Assembly (NCBI GenBank): GCA_021292165.1
Contig: CM037877.1
Span: forward strand, 164,133,742 to 164,197,741
Direction: 5' to 3'
Origin: Shinisaurus crocodilurus
Taxonomy: Eukaryota; Chordata; Lepidosauria; Squamata; Shinisauridae
DNA: 64,000 bases
Below, piece after piece: positions 23,640 through 63,512 of this stretch. Within the stretch, counting starts at the first letter, position 1. Each line of letters opens with the position of its first letter. The position numbers and the translations under genes are program-made. The notes beneath the pieces were generated by a model. That model made no database searches, had not been told where the DNA came from, and worked only from the letters and a program-made list of their open reading frames with translations.

Positions 23640-25627
23640 AAAAAAAAAAGTATCTGAGCATGAGTGGGGTGCATCTTGCTCGTTGCAGAATAATTGCAAC
23701 TCTTGCAAAGCAGCTGAGATATCCTACATTAATTGGTTGCTTGCCGCCATCATCTTTAAGTATCCAGTTTGCCAGTTCCGTACATTAAGGATTTGTGAAA
23801 TTTACAGGAGAATTTTGAGGAAGAGAAATGATGGCATGCCCAGTGCTTTCATTTTGGTTTGGATTGTCATTACACACATCCCACAGTTCTCAGGAGTCAG
23901 GATTTAAGAAGGGATGTGAATTTTACTTCAGCCATATTACTATATATATATATTTAGAATAATTTAGAAAATGTCTTTGCCGAGGTTACATAACACAAGT
24001 TCAAGGCTCCATGTGGCTCATATAGGTGGTTGGGAGGGGGGAGTGCCTGTCATAACTAGTAGCTTGCCCCCTCCTTCCCATCGCTGGATCCCTGTGGCTA
24101 CTTGAGAGAAAGGCACTCTTTACATTCTTACTCCAAAGTGCACTTTGTGCCTTCTGTGTCCCTCCCTGCCATTTTTTCCCCTGGTTGCATCACTGTTTGG
24201 TGGTGGCATATCATTTAAACCCCTCTTACCTGGCACAGTGAACTGCATCCATCTTGTTCAGTACATAATCTCTAACATTGATAGGTTCTCATGTCACAGC
24301 AATCCAGGTATTTTGTTTTTAAACATGTTACCGTGAATAAGCCAGCCTGCTAGTTCACACAGGTTGATTGCTCCTGCGCTGCTTGGCTCTTCCTAGCCCT
24401 TTGCTGCTCCCTGCTGGCTGGAGCAGCTAAATAACCCAGGGATGCCCTGTGCTTGGGTTGTTTAGCATGACATCTGAACCTGGAACTCTGATCCGGGTTC
24501 TAAATCTGAGTTGTCAGGGAGAGGACAAGCCAGAATTCTGGGTTCAGGCATAACGCTAAACAACCCAGGGATGGAGCATCCGGTTGTTTAGCTGCTCCCA
24601 CTGGAAGGAGGAGCCCAACATTCATGGTAACCCAGGGTTTAAAAACACACCTGTGACGGGCAAACTGGGCCATTACTGGCTTTTAAACCTTCATGAAACA
24701 CTGCTGTTACATGAAGTGCTTCTTAGGGAAGTGATTTTTAGTGGAATGCATGTGATAGCTCTAATGTTTAACACAGCTCTTAATGTATTTGAGCCTTAAC
24801 TACACTGTCGTACTTTTGCAGGGACAGTGAACAGAAGGATTTTTCTGACCTATAAGTAATTTGTTGAGTAGCGAAGCATAGCTTCTATTTTATATTCAAG
24901 ACAATGAGCAAGGAGCCAAGCTTCTTTCTGATCCAGATCTATTGTGTAAACATGAAAGCTTATATGCCAATGACAAAAATAATTTAAAATGAGTGCAGGA
25001 ATAAAATGAGTACAGAAATTCAGTCTGCACCCTGAATTCACCATAAATAAAAATCAAGAATCTTATTTAGAAAATATTTCTAAAAGTATGTTGTTTTCTA
25101 TAACAAACTATAATAGACCTGTTTTTGTTCTATGCTGTGTTTCTAAATCCTTGACCGGCACCATTTCTTGTGCTTTCAGGTGTCTACCAAATATAATATC
25201 AATCAGGATGGATTGATTTAAATCAGTCCATCCTGATTTAAATCAAGATGATTTAAATCCTGATTTAAAATTGCCAAGGAAAAAAAGGCCCATTTAAATT
25301 ATTTATTTACATTTTAAAAATCCCTTTATTATTTGGATACTTCCTAAATAAATGTGTATACTGATTGGTTTCTATAGCCATAGAAATATGATTTATACTT
25401 AGAGTACTGACTCTGAGCCAGTTACAGGGATCAGGTAGTTACTAGGCCTAAAATAAGAGCGAAAGCTCACCCTGGTGGATCAGTAGATTACATGTAGTGA
25501 CTTGACACAGTCCCCAACTCACTCTCTAGTCAAAATATAAGCTGTTGTGCTGCGTGATCACTGGTGAAGGGGTTTTGCCCTCAATCTTTTTCTTTACAAA
25601 GAAAAGCAGACCAAAAGGACCCTTTCA
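23640..25627. other. First-intron DNA of KYAT3 (if the promoter call is right), with fold-back repeats
   Basis: A (TA)n tract lies near 23940. 24400-24600 contains a fold-back element with GCAGCTAAATAACCCAGGGA and the inverse GTTGTTTAGCTGC. 25193-25275 is built of repeated ATTTAAATC palindromes, like those in the hAT element at 37939. No exon recognised. Confidence 0.45.
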
Positions 25628-25664
<37 letters not shown>

Positions 25665-26335
25665 AGGTGTCCTGACTGATTGACTGACTAATCAACGCCC
25701 AGCTTAAACCATTTAATCTAGGAACGTGAAATTTTGAAGGGACATTGCTTTTATGACGTAGACCCCCACTAAAGAAGGATTTTGGGAAATTCCATCCCTA
25801 AGGGGGTGAAAAAAGGGGGCAAAATCGCCCCACTCTCATATCTGCAGTTCTGCAAATAGGCCTCACGTCATAATTGCTGCAGGAGCCAATAGCAGCAGTT
25901 ATGCAAATAGCCTATATTTGCATAACACTTAGAATGTTCGTATGAATTCCTGCAGGGGCCAATAGGACTGGGTATGCAAATCTCCCCTAGGCCATTTAGA
26001 ATGTTCTCTGAGGGGGTGAAAAGGGAGGGAAACTTTTTACATGACTGACTGACTTGTTGTGTGTGGGGGGCATCGTCGCATAGGCTCCATCACGTTTAGA
26101 TGGATCTACCCCAAACTTGGCATGGTCGCTCTTCATCACCTGTAGACTCTCAGGATTAACCTGATTTTTCTTTAACAACAGACATTTCTGTCACAAAAGA
26201 TTTCTGCTGCCAGCACCGAGCCTAAGCATTACACTTTCAGTCAGAGACACTGCATCTTTTCCATACATGTTTCTTTTAAAAACAATTATACCAAATCCTA
26301 AAATCCACGCGAGCGAAGCCGCGGGCAACAGCTAG
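25628..26335 (+). mobile_element. Non-autonomous Helitron
   Basis: The left end starts TCTATATATA and is followed by AAAGAAGGTGTCCTGACTGA. The right end has the GC hairpin CGCGAGCGAAGCCGCGGG close to a terminal CAGCTAG. The preceding base is A (25627) and the following base is T (26336), the A/T target expected of Helitrons, with no target duplication. There is no Rep/helicase in its 708 bp, so it depends on another element. The TA run at the left end is an expanded microsatellite. Confidence 0.85.
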
Positions 26336-28164
26336 TAAGTATATGAGATTACATGTTCACAATCAAGATTAATTGTTGTGAATGCCCAGAGAGCTTCGGC
26401 TATTGGGTGATATAGAAATGTAATAAATAAATATATTTCATTTTAAACCAGAAAACAAAGGCAGCCACATTGGCCATAAGAAAAATTCTGGAATCTATAT
26501 AGTATAATATAGCCTTTGCCAACCTGGTGCCCTCCAGATGATTTGGCCTACAACTCCCAGCATTCCTAATCATTGGCCATTGTAGCTGGGGCTGATGGGA
26601 GTTGAATAAAATATCTGGAGGCTACTACCTTTATTACGCCAAATCAAAGATCACAAATGTGCTAGCTTTTGAGATCTACAGATCCCTTCATCAGGCAAGA
26701 TGTTACAAAAAACAGGTTGGCAGGAGTGGGGGGCGAGAAGGCTGACAATGTTGTCAGGATGTGTGCATGATCAGATCCTAAGATAATAATAGGAGGAGGA
26801 GGGGTTGCAGACATTCAAATTGGGCTTTGCCAGGTGATGTGATGGTTTCAGTTCCCCTTAGGACCACCGGGTAGAAGAATGTTTCAGACAATTGTAGGTC
26901 CTCCATTTCCTGAAAATATGAAATCCAGCTGTTAACTCAAAAACTGAACTTGTTAAATGTGCTGAAAATGTTATGTTCCTGGTTGTCCCTGGTCTGAAAA
27001 CCATTGCATCTTTGTGAAACATGTTGAATTCAGTTTAGTGCGTGTGTGTTGCACTTCTCATGTGTTGTATGTTGGAATATGCAACGAGAAGCTGTAAACT
27101 CTGCAGGGAGGGTTTTTTTTAAGTCAACTGCCCATTAAAGGGTTAAGGCAGACTTGTGTAGTCTGGTTGAAGGGCAGGGGGCAGGGTTCAGTGGACTGAA
27201 CCACTTGATTGCATCATGGGAGGTAATGCTGGATGTTGCTTAGCAACAGGTTTGAATTCCGTTCTAACACTCCTCTGACAGATAGACTAGTCTAGATTTA
27301 ACTGACTGTTGTCTGGTGTTAACTGACACTTGCTAGGGTTTAGCAAGGAGGATTGACCTGTGGTTTTCCTTACCTCAAAGAATAGAATGACTAATGTTTA
27401 AGAAACTGCACTTCTGTAACCATCAAGCTTTAGTACCCGAGTAATCTTGTTACAGTTATTTATCTTTTTAAATGCATCTACTTTAAAACAAATCCTGTGT
27501 GCTTGTGTTTGTCTGAGAGAAGTCTACTGCTGCTTTTGTGCTCTGCCATCATTGTATACTTTGCACTTTTGATTGCTAAGCTTTGGCCATGACCACGAAA
27601 ATAATGCTACAGTAGTTTGTAATTTGAGGCTTATTTCAGAACCCATCTTGTGCCATTCTTATGCCAGTTTATAAGATCAGTGTTCATTTTTTCTAGGTGA
27701 TTTATTCTAACTTCAGGTCGATTTTATAATTTGTTTTAACTTTAAATGCCTCACTAAGTGAAACCATTCTTTAGAAATGTGGTTGTTTTTAAATTCAGAG
27801 TGCAGACACATGCCAGTTTGTTTTGGCTTTGTATCCATGGCCAAGTCTAACATGAGAGGCAGTAAGTAAAAGGAGAGTGAGCTGGTGGTGGCAGTGCTTG
27901 CTTTTGCATGGGAAAGTGAATTGTAATGAGTACTATCTTGGACTTAATTCTCACTTTTGTTACATGTGGCCACTTAATTCCCTTTTACCCCACATGCAAT
28001 ATATGGCATACATACCTGTAGATTCATTGAACCAAACAAGAATTCTCTATCAATTATCAATCTTTGTGAACTATCAAAAGCTGAAAATCTCCGTAAATGC
28101 CTCTTAAAGTTTAGCCTCCAGAACCTCTATTTATTTACTTATTTACAATATTTATATATCACTA
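26336..28164. other. Intronic DNA with a LINE tail and a palindromic MITE
   Basis: 26380-26435 is a LINE/SINE tail (CCCAGAGAGCTTCGGCTATT). 26511-26630 is a palindromic MITE copy. 26640-26700 resembles the unclassified repeat near 3.95 kb. From 26.7 to 28.1 kb nothing is recognisable, although 27.1-27.6 kb could be an old LTR. Confidence 0.4.
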
Positions 28165-28232
28165 TGTAAGCCACCTTGGGTTCTTTTCAGGAAAAAATGT
28201 GGGGTATAAATATAATGAATAAATAAACAGAT
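28165..28232 (+). repeat. Sauria-type SINE 3' tail
   Basis: TATGTAAGCCACCTTGGGTT, then AAAAATGTGGGGTATAAATA, matches the tail of the complete copies at 28343 and 58709. The head is missing. Confidence 0.7.
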
Positions 28233-28342
28233 TCCAGGGTGGTGAATGATAAAATGAATAAAACTCCATATTTAAAGTTTTTAAAAAGAGAATACCAATA
28301 AAAACAACAGCTGGTCAATCAAGGAAGGCTTATTGAAATAAA

Positions 28343-28578
28343 GCCAGTGTGGTGTAGTGGTGAGAGTATTGGACTGGGACTCAGGAGATCTGGGTTCTAG
28401 TCCCCGCTCGGCCATGAAACTCCCTGGGTGACTTTGGGCCAGTCACTGACTCTCAGCCTAACCTACCTCACAGGGTTGTAGTGAGGATAAAATGGAGAGG
28501 AGGAGGATTATGTAAGCCGCCTTGGGTTCCTTGCAGGAAAAAAGGCGGGGTATAAATATAATAATAAATAAATAAATA
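28343..28578 (+). mobile_element. Sauria SINE, complete
   Basis: A tRNA-like head with an A box (GTGGTGTAGTGG) and a B box (GGTTCTAGTCC), the body GGGTGACTTTGGGCCAGTCA, and a tail with GTAAGCCGCCTTGGGTTCC and GGCGGGGTATAAAT, like the 3' end of Bov-B LINEs. This is the family known from squamates. Other copies: 54255-54481 (-), 55463-55636 (+), 58709-58945 (+). Confidence 0.88.
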
Positions 28579-28740
28579 TGTCTTTAGCAGGTGCCGAAAA
28601 CAACATAATGTTAGTTCCTCCAGAGGCAGGGAGTTCCACAGAAAGGGAGCCACCACACTGGGATTCCAGCTGGGCCATAGGTCCATGCAGAACCACCAGG
28701 GGCATCCTATCTGATGACCTCAATGACCAGGCAGGTTGAT
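28579..28740 (-). mobile_element. LINE ORF2 C-terminal scrap, minus strand
   Basis: On the minus strand it reads FLWNSLPLEELTLCCFRHLL then KTYLF, the conserved end of L2/CR1-like reverse transcriptases. No longer domain is visible. Confidence 0.6.
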
Positions 28741-28811
28741 AAAGGAGAAGACACTCTCAGGTTTTACTTGTGATCTTTGTATTACCTGTGATCATTGTAT
28801 TAAAATTTATT

Positions 28812-29935
28812 TATACAGAGCATGAGAACAGCTGTGCTGAATCAGAGATCCATCTAGTCCAGCATTTTGTTTCCATGCCCTGTTGTTTACTTCAGACATT
28901 CAGTAATCAGACATACACTGCCTCTAATCAAGCAGCCTTTTTGTCTTGTCAGGTTTATTCATGGTTGTTAGCCATATCTTCCATGAATCTGTCTAAAACC
29001 ATCTAACATACTGTTCATTACCAGAGATTGTGAGTTTGAATTCCCTAAGTTAATTATGTATTATGTGAAGAATACTTAACTTTTCCTGTCCTGAATGTAC
29101 TCCCAGTCAATTTTATTGGGTGATTCTGAGTTCTAGTACTCTGTATGAGAGAGAGCAAAATAAAAACAAGATTTTCTCTATTTACTTCCTCCACAAATTT
29201 GTATATGTCTGTCGTGTCCCCTATCCGATCACCCTTTTTCTAAACTCAAAAGCCTCAAACGTTGTAGCCTTTCCTCATTGGGAAGTTGCTCCAAGCCCTT
29301 GACTTTTCTGGTTGTCTTTTTCTGCACCTTACCTTTGGAGAGCTGGGTGGGGGAGAGCTGTACGTAATATTCTAAATGTGGCAGCAGCACTATTGATGTA
29401 TATAATTGCATTAATAATTATACGTGCCGTTTTATTTGTGATCCCCTTCTTAATCATTCCTAATATCAAATCCACCTTATTCACTGCTGCAGCACATTGA
29501 GCCGATGTGTTTAGTGAGCTAGCTTCTGTGATCCCAAGATCTCGTTCCTGGGTAGTCACAGCAGCTCAGAGCCTGCTCAAACCTTATCAAGCTTATATGC
29601 GGTTCAGATTTTTTGCTGCAATATGCTCCACTTGCTCTTACTTACATTGAATCTCCTTGTGTGTTTTGTTGCCCATTCACCCAGTTTGAGGGGATCTCTT
29701 TTGAGCTTTTCACCATCTGCCTGGGATTTCACCATCCTAAGTAATTTGGCATCATCTGCAGATTTCAGAGCCTCACTGTCCACCCATGAGTCTTGATCAC
29801 TTATAAACCTCCCAAGTACAAGTACAGATCCTTGGGTAACCCACTGCTCATTTCCTTCCATTGTGAAAATGGTCTATTAATTCCTACTTTCTGCTTTTTA
29901 ACCAGTTAAAAATCCATAAGAGAATTTTTCAGAGC
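28812..29935 (-). mobile_element. CR1-type LINE, 5'-truncated, minus strand
   Basis: Minus-strand fragments follow the CR1 RT C-terminal order: WVTQGSVLVLGRFI (near 29840), SADDAKLLRMV (near 29750), ERDLGITEASSLNTSAQCAA (near 29545) and HLEYYVQL (near 29375), then KVKGLEQLPNEERLQRLRLL. The 3' region reads GCTGGACTAGATGGATCTC on the minus strand near 28860. Several stops and frame changes show it is dead. Confidence 0.85.
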
Positions 29936-29963
29936 AGAGCCATTTTAAATTGTAGTTATAAGC

Positions 29964-30764
29964 TGTGGAGGAAGGGGGGGCTGGCCGGCCCGCCACACCC
30001 CCACCCTTTCCTCTGCTCCAAAGGAACCAAGACCCCCAGAGATCTCAAGGTACCAGATTGCCAGCCTCAGCTGTCTGCAATCCTACTTGGATCTCTGTTG
30101 AGGGACTCGCCTTTAATTCTGTAACCTGGATTTAGTTACTGAAGCCACAGAGCAATCCACAACACCCATGTGGGGTAAAACCAGGACAAGGTTTATTCTG
30201 GTAGCATTTTACAACAAGATTAGGGAAATGAGAGAAGCACACAAAATAAAGAGAGAGACACGTTAGTACACAGTAAAGCTGCAAAACAATAAAACCTGAT
30301 TCCTTAATATCTCTCAGGCACACACCTGTTACCTGAGGGTGTTCTCTTCAAGGGTTAAATCCAGCACAGCCTCGCTGCCCGAGGAAGATTACCACACCTA
30401 CCCGAAGGTCCGAGATGGGTAAAACTCCCACAAGGCTTGCCTTTACTAGAGCCCTCAATCCAGCTAATTTCACCAGGAGCTGCCTGGGGTCCTTGGCTTA
30501 CCGCCATTACCACAGCTGGGTAGAACAAAGACAAAGACCAAAAACCACGCTTTGGGAAATATACCTTCCCCCCCCCTCCCCTCCTCTGCTGCCTCTTAGC
30601 CAATCACCATGCACCTCACCTGGCCAGGCAGGGGGAAGGGAACTCATGACTCATGGCTTGAACTATTTACATATGAAAGCCCTAGGCCAGCTTCTCTAGG
30701 CATCTAGGCGCAGAGGCTTTCGTTTCTTCCCAGCCCCCTCAACTGGCCCCACTTGGTTTACACA
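29964..30764 (-). mobile_element. Possible solo LTR, minus strand
   Basis: On the minus strand it starts TGTGTAAACCAAGTGGGG and ends in CTCCACA, with an AATAAA signal at about 30197. I could not find a matching target duplication, so the boundaries are tentative. A (TG)n tract follows at 30772-30796. Confidence 0.35.
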
Positions 30765-31061
30765 TGAGGAGGTGTGTGTGTGTGTGTGTGTGTGTGAACC
30801 CCCCCAAAGGCTCTTTTCTTCACATAAGCAGTCTGGTACCTCTTAGGCTTTAATTCTGATTTGATTGCTATTTTGTAGCTAAATAAGCTTGCTAGTTTTC
30901 TTGATCCAGATTGTATTGCATGAGCAGGTTACTTAGATTTTTTTTGACTCAGGTATGATTAGTAAGTTTGTCTCTTTTGAATTCTATTCCTTTGTTTCTT
31001 ATCTTCATGCTAATGAATTGGCCCATTTATTTTACTGTCTGCTGACTGATCACCAAGACAG

Positions 31062-31195
31062 GCCTGTGGCTCATGCTGGCTCAGCTTGTCTGAGTCTGAA
31101 AAGCTAAGCAGGTCATGCCTGGTTATTACTTGGATGGGAGACACCCCCTCTAGTTTCCTGCATTGAGCAGGGGGTTGGACTATGGCCTTCTATGT
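31062..31195 (+). mobile_element. 5S-rRNA-derived SINE, copy 2
   Basis: It starts GGCCTGTGGCTCATGCTGGC as in copy 1, and contains AAAGCTAAGCAGGTCATGCC and TTATTACTTGGATGGGAGAC. The tail is shorter and diverged (GGGTTGGACTATGGCC). It lies about 130 bp left of the KYAT3 presequence exon. Confidence 0.82.
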
Positions 31196-31325
31196 GTAAT
31201 CCAGAGTTAATTATGTGTAGATGTCACCCATTTGGGGTTGCTTTGAATAACAGTTATTGTTTGGTATTTGGTACTATTGTCTCTATGTGGTTGTTTCATA
31301 TTCGTAAAAACTTATTTTTATGCAG

Positions 31326-59774
<28,449 letters not shown>

Positions 59775-60435
59775 GTACTGAATAACTTGTAATTGCACTG
59801 GTGGTAGTTGATGGGAAGCATTAATATACACTTCACTGATCATTTTTATCATAAGGATTTTACAAAATGAATGTTCCCTCACTAATGATTGAAAAAAATG
59901 TTTATTACTTTATCAGTAAGTGTTAAACTAAATGCTTTTGAATAAACAGTATTGGGTATTTAGCTTTTGAACTAAGAAAAGGAAACATGGTAAAGTTAGG
60001 GCTGCATTTGTGCTGGCATAATTACTGATACTTGCACATAGATTATCTGTTGGTCTGTTCTTGCAGGGGTCTCCAATCTTTTTGGGCCCGTGGGCACATT
60101 TGAAATTTTTAAAAAGTGTCATGAGGCTGTCACAAAATGTTTGCCATGGTGGGTGCAGCCACTCACAAAATACCCATTTCACAGAAAGACAAACTGGTGA
60201 GGCTAAAAAACAAGTATAGCTCAGTGGTAGAGCACCTGCTTTGCATGCAGAAGGTCCCAGGTTTGATCCCCAGCATCTCCAGGTAGGGCAGGAAAAACTG
60301 CCAGAAACCCTGAGAGCCACTGCCAGTCAATGTTGACAATACTGGGCTAGATGGACAAATGGTCTGACTCGGTATAAGGCAGCTTCCTTTATTCCTGAGT
60401 AACTTGCCCAAGATCCTGAATACCTAGCAGAGGCG

Positions 60436-60472
<37 letters not shown>

Positions 60473-62410
60473 GATCACCCTCCCACCCACCCCACACAGT
60501 GCACAAGATCCTCTCACCCCAATCACTCATTTCTCTCTTTCAGGATCGTCTCCCCCGCCCCCCGAACACACACACACACACTCTCGCACATGCACATGCG
60601 CGTGAGCGCACACACACACACACACACAGACTGCTTTCCTGCTTTCTCCTCCCATTTGGTCTCAAGGACCTCACTGCCAAATAGCATTCTCAGGTTCAAC
60701 AACACTAATTAGATATGAATTCACCCAGTGGATGGGATGAGGAGGTCTGGGTCCCTCCCCCCAACTTTATTGCCCAGACATCAGAATTGGACTGAAAAGT
60801 TTCAAAAAAGCTCTATACTGAAGTGTGCTCCTGATGACATAGTGGCTTTCCCCTCCATCCCTCCCGCTCAGATAATTCAATTGACATAGCAGGGGTCACA
60901 GCAGCAGAGGATCTTTAATCCATACCAGGAGAGATGCAGCAAACTTGAAGTCCTCTAGGCTCTCTCTCTCTCTCTCAATTACATTGCTGGGGGTGTTTCA
61001 GGGCCTACAGGCCTCCTTGCAGCCTCTATCCATCCTATGTACACCCCATTCAGCAGGGTCCACTGACCCTCAGGAGAAGCTTCTGTGAAGTGCTTCCAGG
61101 AGGGAGGAAGAGGGGGCAGGAAAGTCACCTTCCACCCACCCTCTTGCAACAGTGATTCTATGCATCAAATCCAATGGAAATGTGGTTGCAATTTGTTTCT
61201 TCTCTCATAGTTCGTGTTCTTTGATGAGTTTCATTTGATAATTGTAACCCCAGATAGTCAGTTTAAAGAAATGGTTTTGAATGATTAGGCTATACTCTAG
61301 TCTAAAGCTTGAGTGGAGAACCTCTGACCTGTGGAACCTCCCCATTTGTCCCGTGGTCCCCAGTCCTTTCCCCATCCCTCCAGCAGCAATTAGGCTTGGA
61401 AAAAAGCCTTCCATTGGCACCAGTGGGGACAGTGGGATCTTTTTTCAAACGTAAATTGCTGTGTATGGGGGTAGTTTAGGGGACTCAGCTGGGGAGGGAA
61501 GGGTAAAACACCCCATCGCACCCACCCCCCTTTGTACAGCAGTTAGGCTCAGAAAAAGCCTCCCATTGGGGCCAATGGAAGGCTTTTTTCAAACCTAATT
61601 GCAGTGTAGAGTGGGGAGAACCTTGTATGTATGAGTGGGTGGTGTGTGTGTGTGTGTGTGTGTGTGACTAGATCAGTGGATCGGCTGTATGTTATGTGTG
61701 AGAATGGATGTGTGTATATGTGACTGTGTGTATGTATGAGAGAGAGAGTGTGGGATGGCTCAGCCAACTTTGATCCCATCCACTTTTTGCAGGGGGCACC
61801 CACCTCTGGCATGTGGCCCCTGTAAAGTTCTTCAGAAGGGCATCTGGCCCTTGGAGCAAAAAAGGTTCCCCATTCCTTCTTACTTCTAGTTCCTTCAAAT
61901 TTGTATAATCCATAGTCTCAATAAATACAGTCCACTATCTTTTCCAATTCATTAATGATGATGTTGACCCGCAATGGACCTCATATTGATCCCTGAAAAA
62001 TCACTGCATGCATTCCTCCAGTCTATACATCAACATTTTGACGTGTTGGGCCCCAGTCTACAAACACTTGCATGATCTAATTTTTACAACTACATTCATC
62101 AGTAAGAAAATATATGGTAAAATGAAACATTTTAGAAAAGCTGGCTAATAGTAATTTGTAAAATAGATATAAACCAGAATTATAAGGCTATATTACTTTA
62201 TTAAAAAGAATTACACTCAGCATCCCTTAATGTTCAGCTTTCTTAATCTTTAAATCTTCCTTTTAAGTGTCTTACATGTAATTTCCTACAGATTATAATA
62301 TTTTAATACCCTGGATGTTAAATTCATTTAAAATCAGTTTTGTGTTAAATGATCATACATATGAATAGTTTGGATGGCCTATGTATCACTCCTCTAAAGG
62401 ACCTTAGAGC
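59775..62410. other. KYAT3 intron DNA with a SINE and microsatellites
   Basis: (TC)n at 60439-60470, (AC)n at about 60566-60580 and 60610-60628, and (TG)n at 61643-61666. The short frames across these tracts are low-complexity artefacts. No further KYAT3 exon was found. Confidence 0.55.
60212..60392 (+). mobile_element. tRNA-Ala-derived SINE
   Basis: The head is very close to tRNA-Ala(TGC): TAGCTCAGTGGTAGAGCACC (A box), CTTTGCATGCAG (anticodon arm), GGTTTGATCCCCAGCATCTC (B box). Unlike a gene it continues into a SINE body and the tail ATACTGGGCTAGATGGAC, ATGGTCTGACTCGGTATAAG. The tail alone recurs inverted at 19438. Confidence 0.85.
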
Positions 62411-62548
62411 AGGAATGGTGAACATGCAGCCCTCCAGATGTTGTTGGACTGCTATTCCCATCAGACTTAGTCAGCATAGCCGATAATGAGGAATGATGGG
62501 AATTGCAGTCCAACAACATCTGGAGGGCCACACATTCACTATCCTGGT
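62411..62548. repeat. Palindromic MITE-like repeat, copy 6
   Basis: GCCCTCCAGATGTTGTTGGA at the left pairs with TCCAACAACATCTGGAGGGC at the right; the inner arms differ more. Confidence 0.78.
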
Positions 62549-62571
62549 CTTAAAGGGAACCAAAATATTAT

Positions 62572-63297
62572 ACGACGGAGGCTGGAGCAGGCCGAGGGAA
62601 CATCAGGGCCTGCTCCAGTTGGACTGCCCCCCCCCCCACAGGGCTAACTGACATCTACAGCCCTGTGGGGAAGAAGGAACGACGGAGGCTGGAGCAGGCT
62701 GAGGGAACATCAGGGCCTGCTCCAGTTGGACTGCCCCCCCCCACAGGGCTAACTGACATCTACAGCCCTGTGGGGAAGAAGGAACGACGGAGGCTGGAGC
62801 AGGCCGAGGGAACATCAGGGCCTGCTCCAGTTGGACTGCCCCCCCCCCCGACAGGGCTAACTGACATCTACAGCCCTGTGGGGAAGAAGGAACGACAGAG
62901 GCTGGAGCAGGCCGAGGGAACATCAGGGCCTGCTCCAGTTGGACTGCCCCCCCCCCCACAGGGCTAACTGACATCTACAGCCCTGTGGGAAGAAGGAACG
63001 ACGGAGGCTGGAGCAGGCCGAGGGAACATCAGGGCCTGCTCCAGTTGGACTGCCCCCCCCCCAGGGCTAACTGACATCTACAGCCCTGTGGGGAAGAAGA
63101 AGGAGGCTGGAGCTTCTTGAGACACAGAGAATTACATAAGTAATATTCCCCCTTCTTCCCTCCCCATTCCTTTTTCCTTGTGTGTCGTGTCTTTTTAGAT
63201 TGTAAGCCTGCGGGCAGGGACTGTATTGTTAATTGTTGTAAACCGCCCAGAGAGCTTCGGCTATTGGGCGGTATAAAAATTAAATAAATAAATAAAT
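62572..63297 (+). mobile_element. Composite retroposon: 107-bp VNTR plus LINE-type 3' module, copy 2
   Basis: About five units of 105-108 bp (starts near 62574, 62681, 62786, 62894, 63000), each with GGAGGCTGGAGCAGGC, GGCCTGCTCCAGTTGGACTG, a C run and CTAACTGACATCTACAGCCC. They are followed by the 150 bp 3' module GATTGTAAGCCTGCGGGCAG ... CCCAGAGAGCTTCGGCTATT and (AAAT)n. AAATATTAT lies on both sides (62563-62571, 63298-63306), a 9 bp target duplication. This shows insertion as one unit by retroposition. Reading frames through the repeats are not genes. Confidence 0.75.
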
Positions 63298-63361
63298 AAA
63301 TATTATTTCAGTTGCATATTTATTTTATCATTTGAGAATAATACATTCCATAAGACCTTTT

Positions 63362-63512
63362 ACACTGGCTCAGCTTGTCTGAGTGTGGAAAGCTAAGCAG
63401 GATCAGGCCTGGTTATTACTTGGATGGGAGACCCCTCTAGTTTCCTGCATTGAGCAGGGGGTTTGACTCGATAGCCTTGTAGGCTCCTTCCAACTCTATG
63501 ATCTATGAAATC
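63362..63512 (+). mobile_element. 5S-rRNA-derived SINE, copy 3
   Basis: AAAGCTAAGCAGGATCAGGC and ACTTGGATGGGAGACCCC, then the CR1-like tail TTGACTCGATAGCC and GGCTCCTTCCAACTCTATGA. The first bases of the 5S head are missing compared with copy 1. Confidence 0.84.

Noticed and set aside
23295..23708. A 137-codon minus-strand frame in the promoter candidate
   Set aside because: GC-rich by-product; no domain, and it overlaps other equally featureless frames.
60212..60285. Possible functional tRNA-Ala gene
   Set aside because: The A and B boxes are intact but the acceptor stem is disturbed and a SINE body follows directly.
62603..62974. Repeat-bearing frames on both strands resembling a repeated protein
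   Set aside because: They simply translate the 107-bp tandem units; some unit lengths are not multiples of three and the frames break between units.
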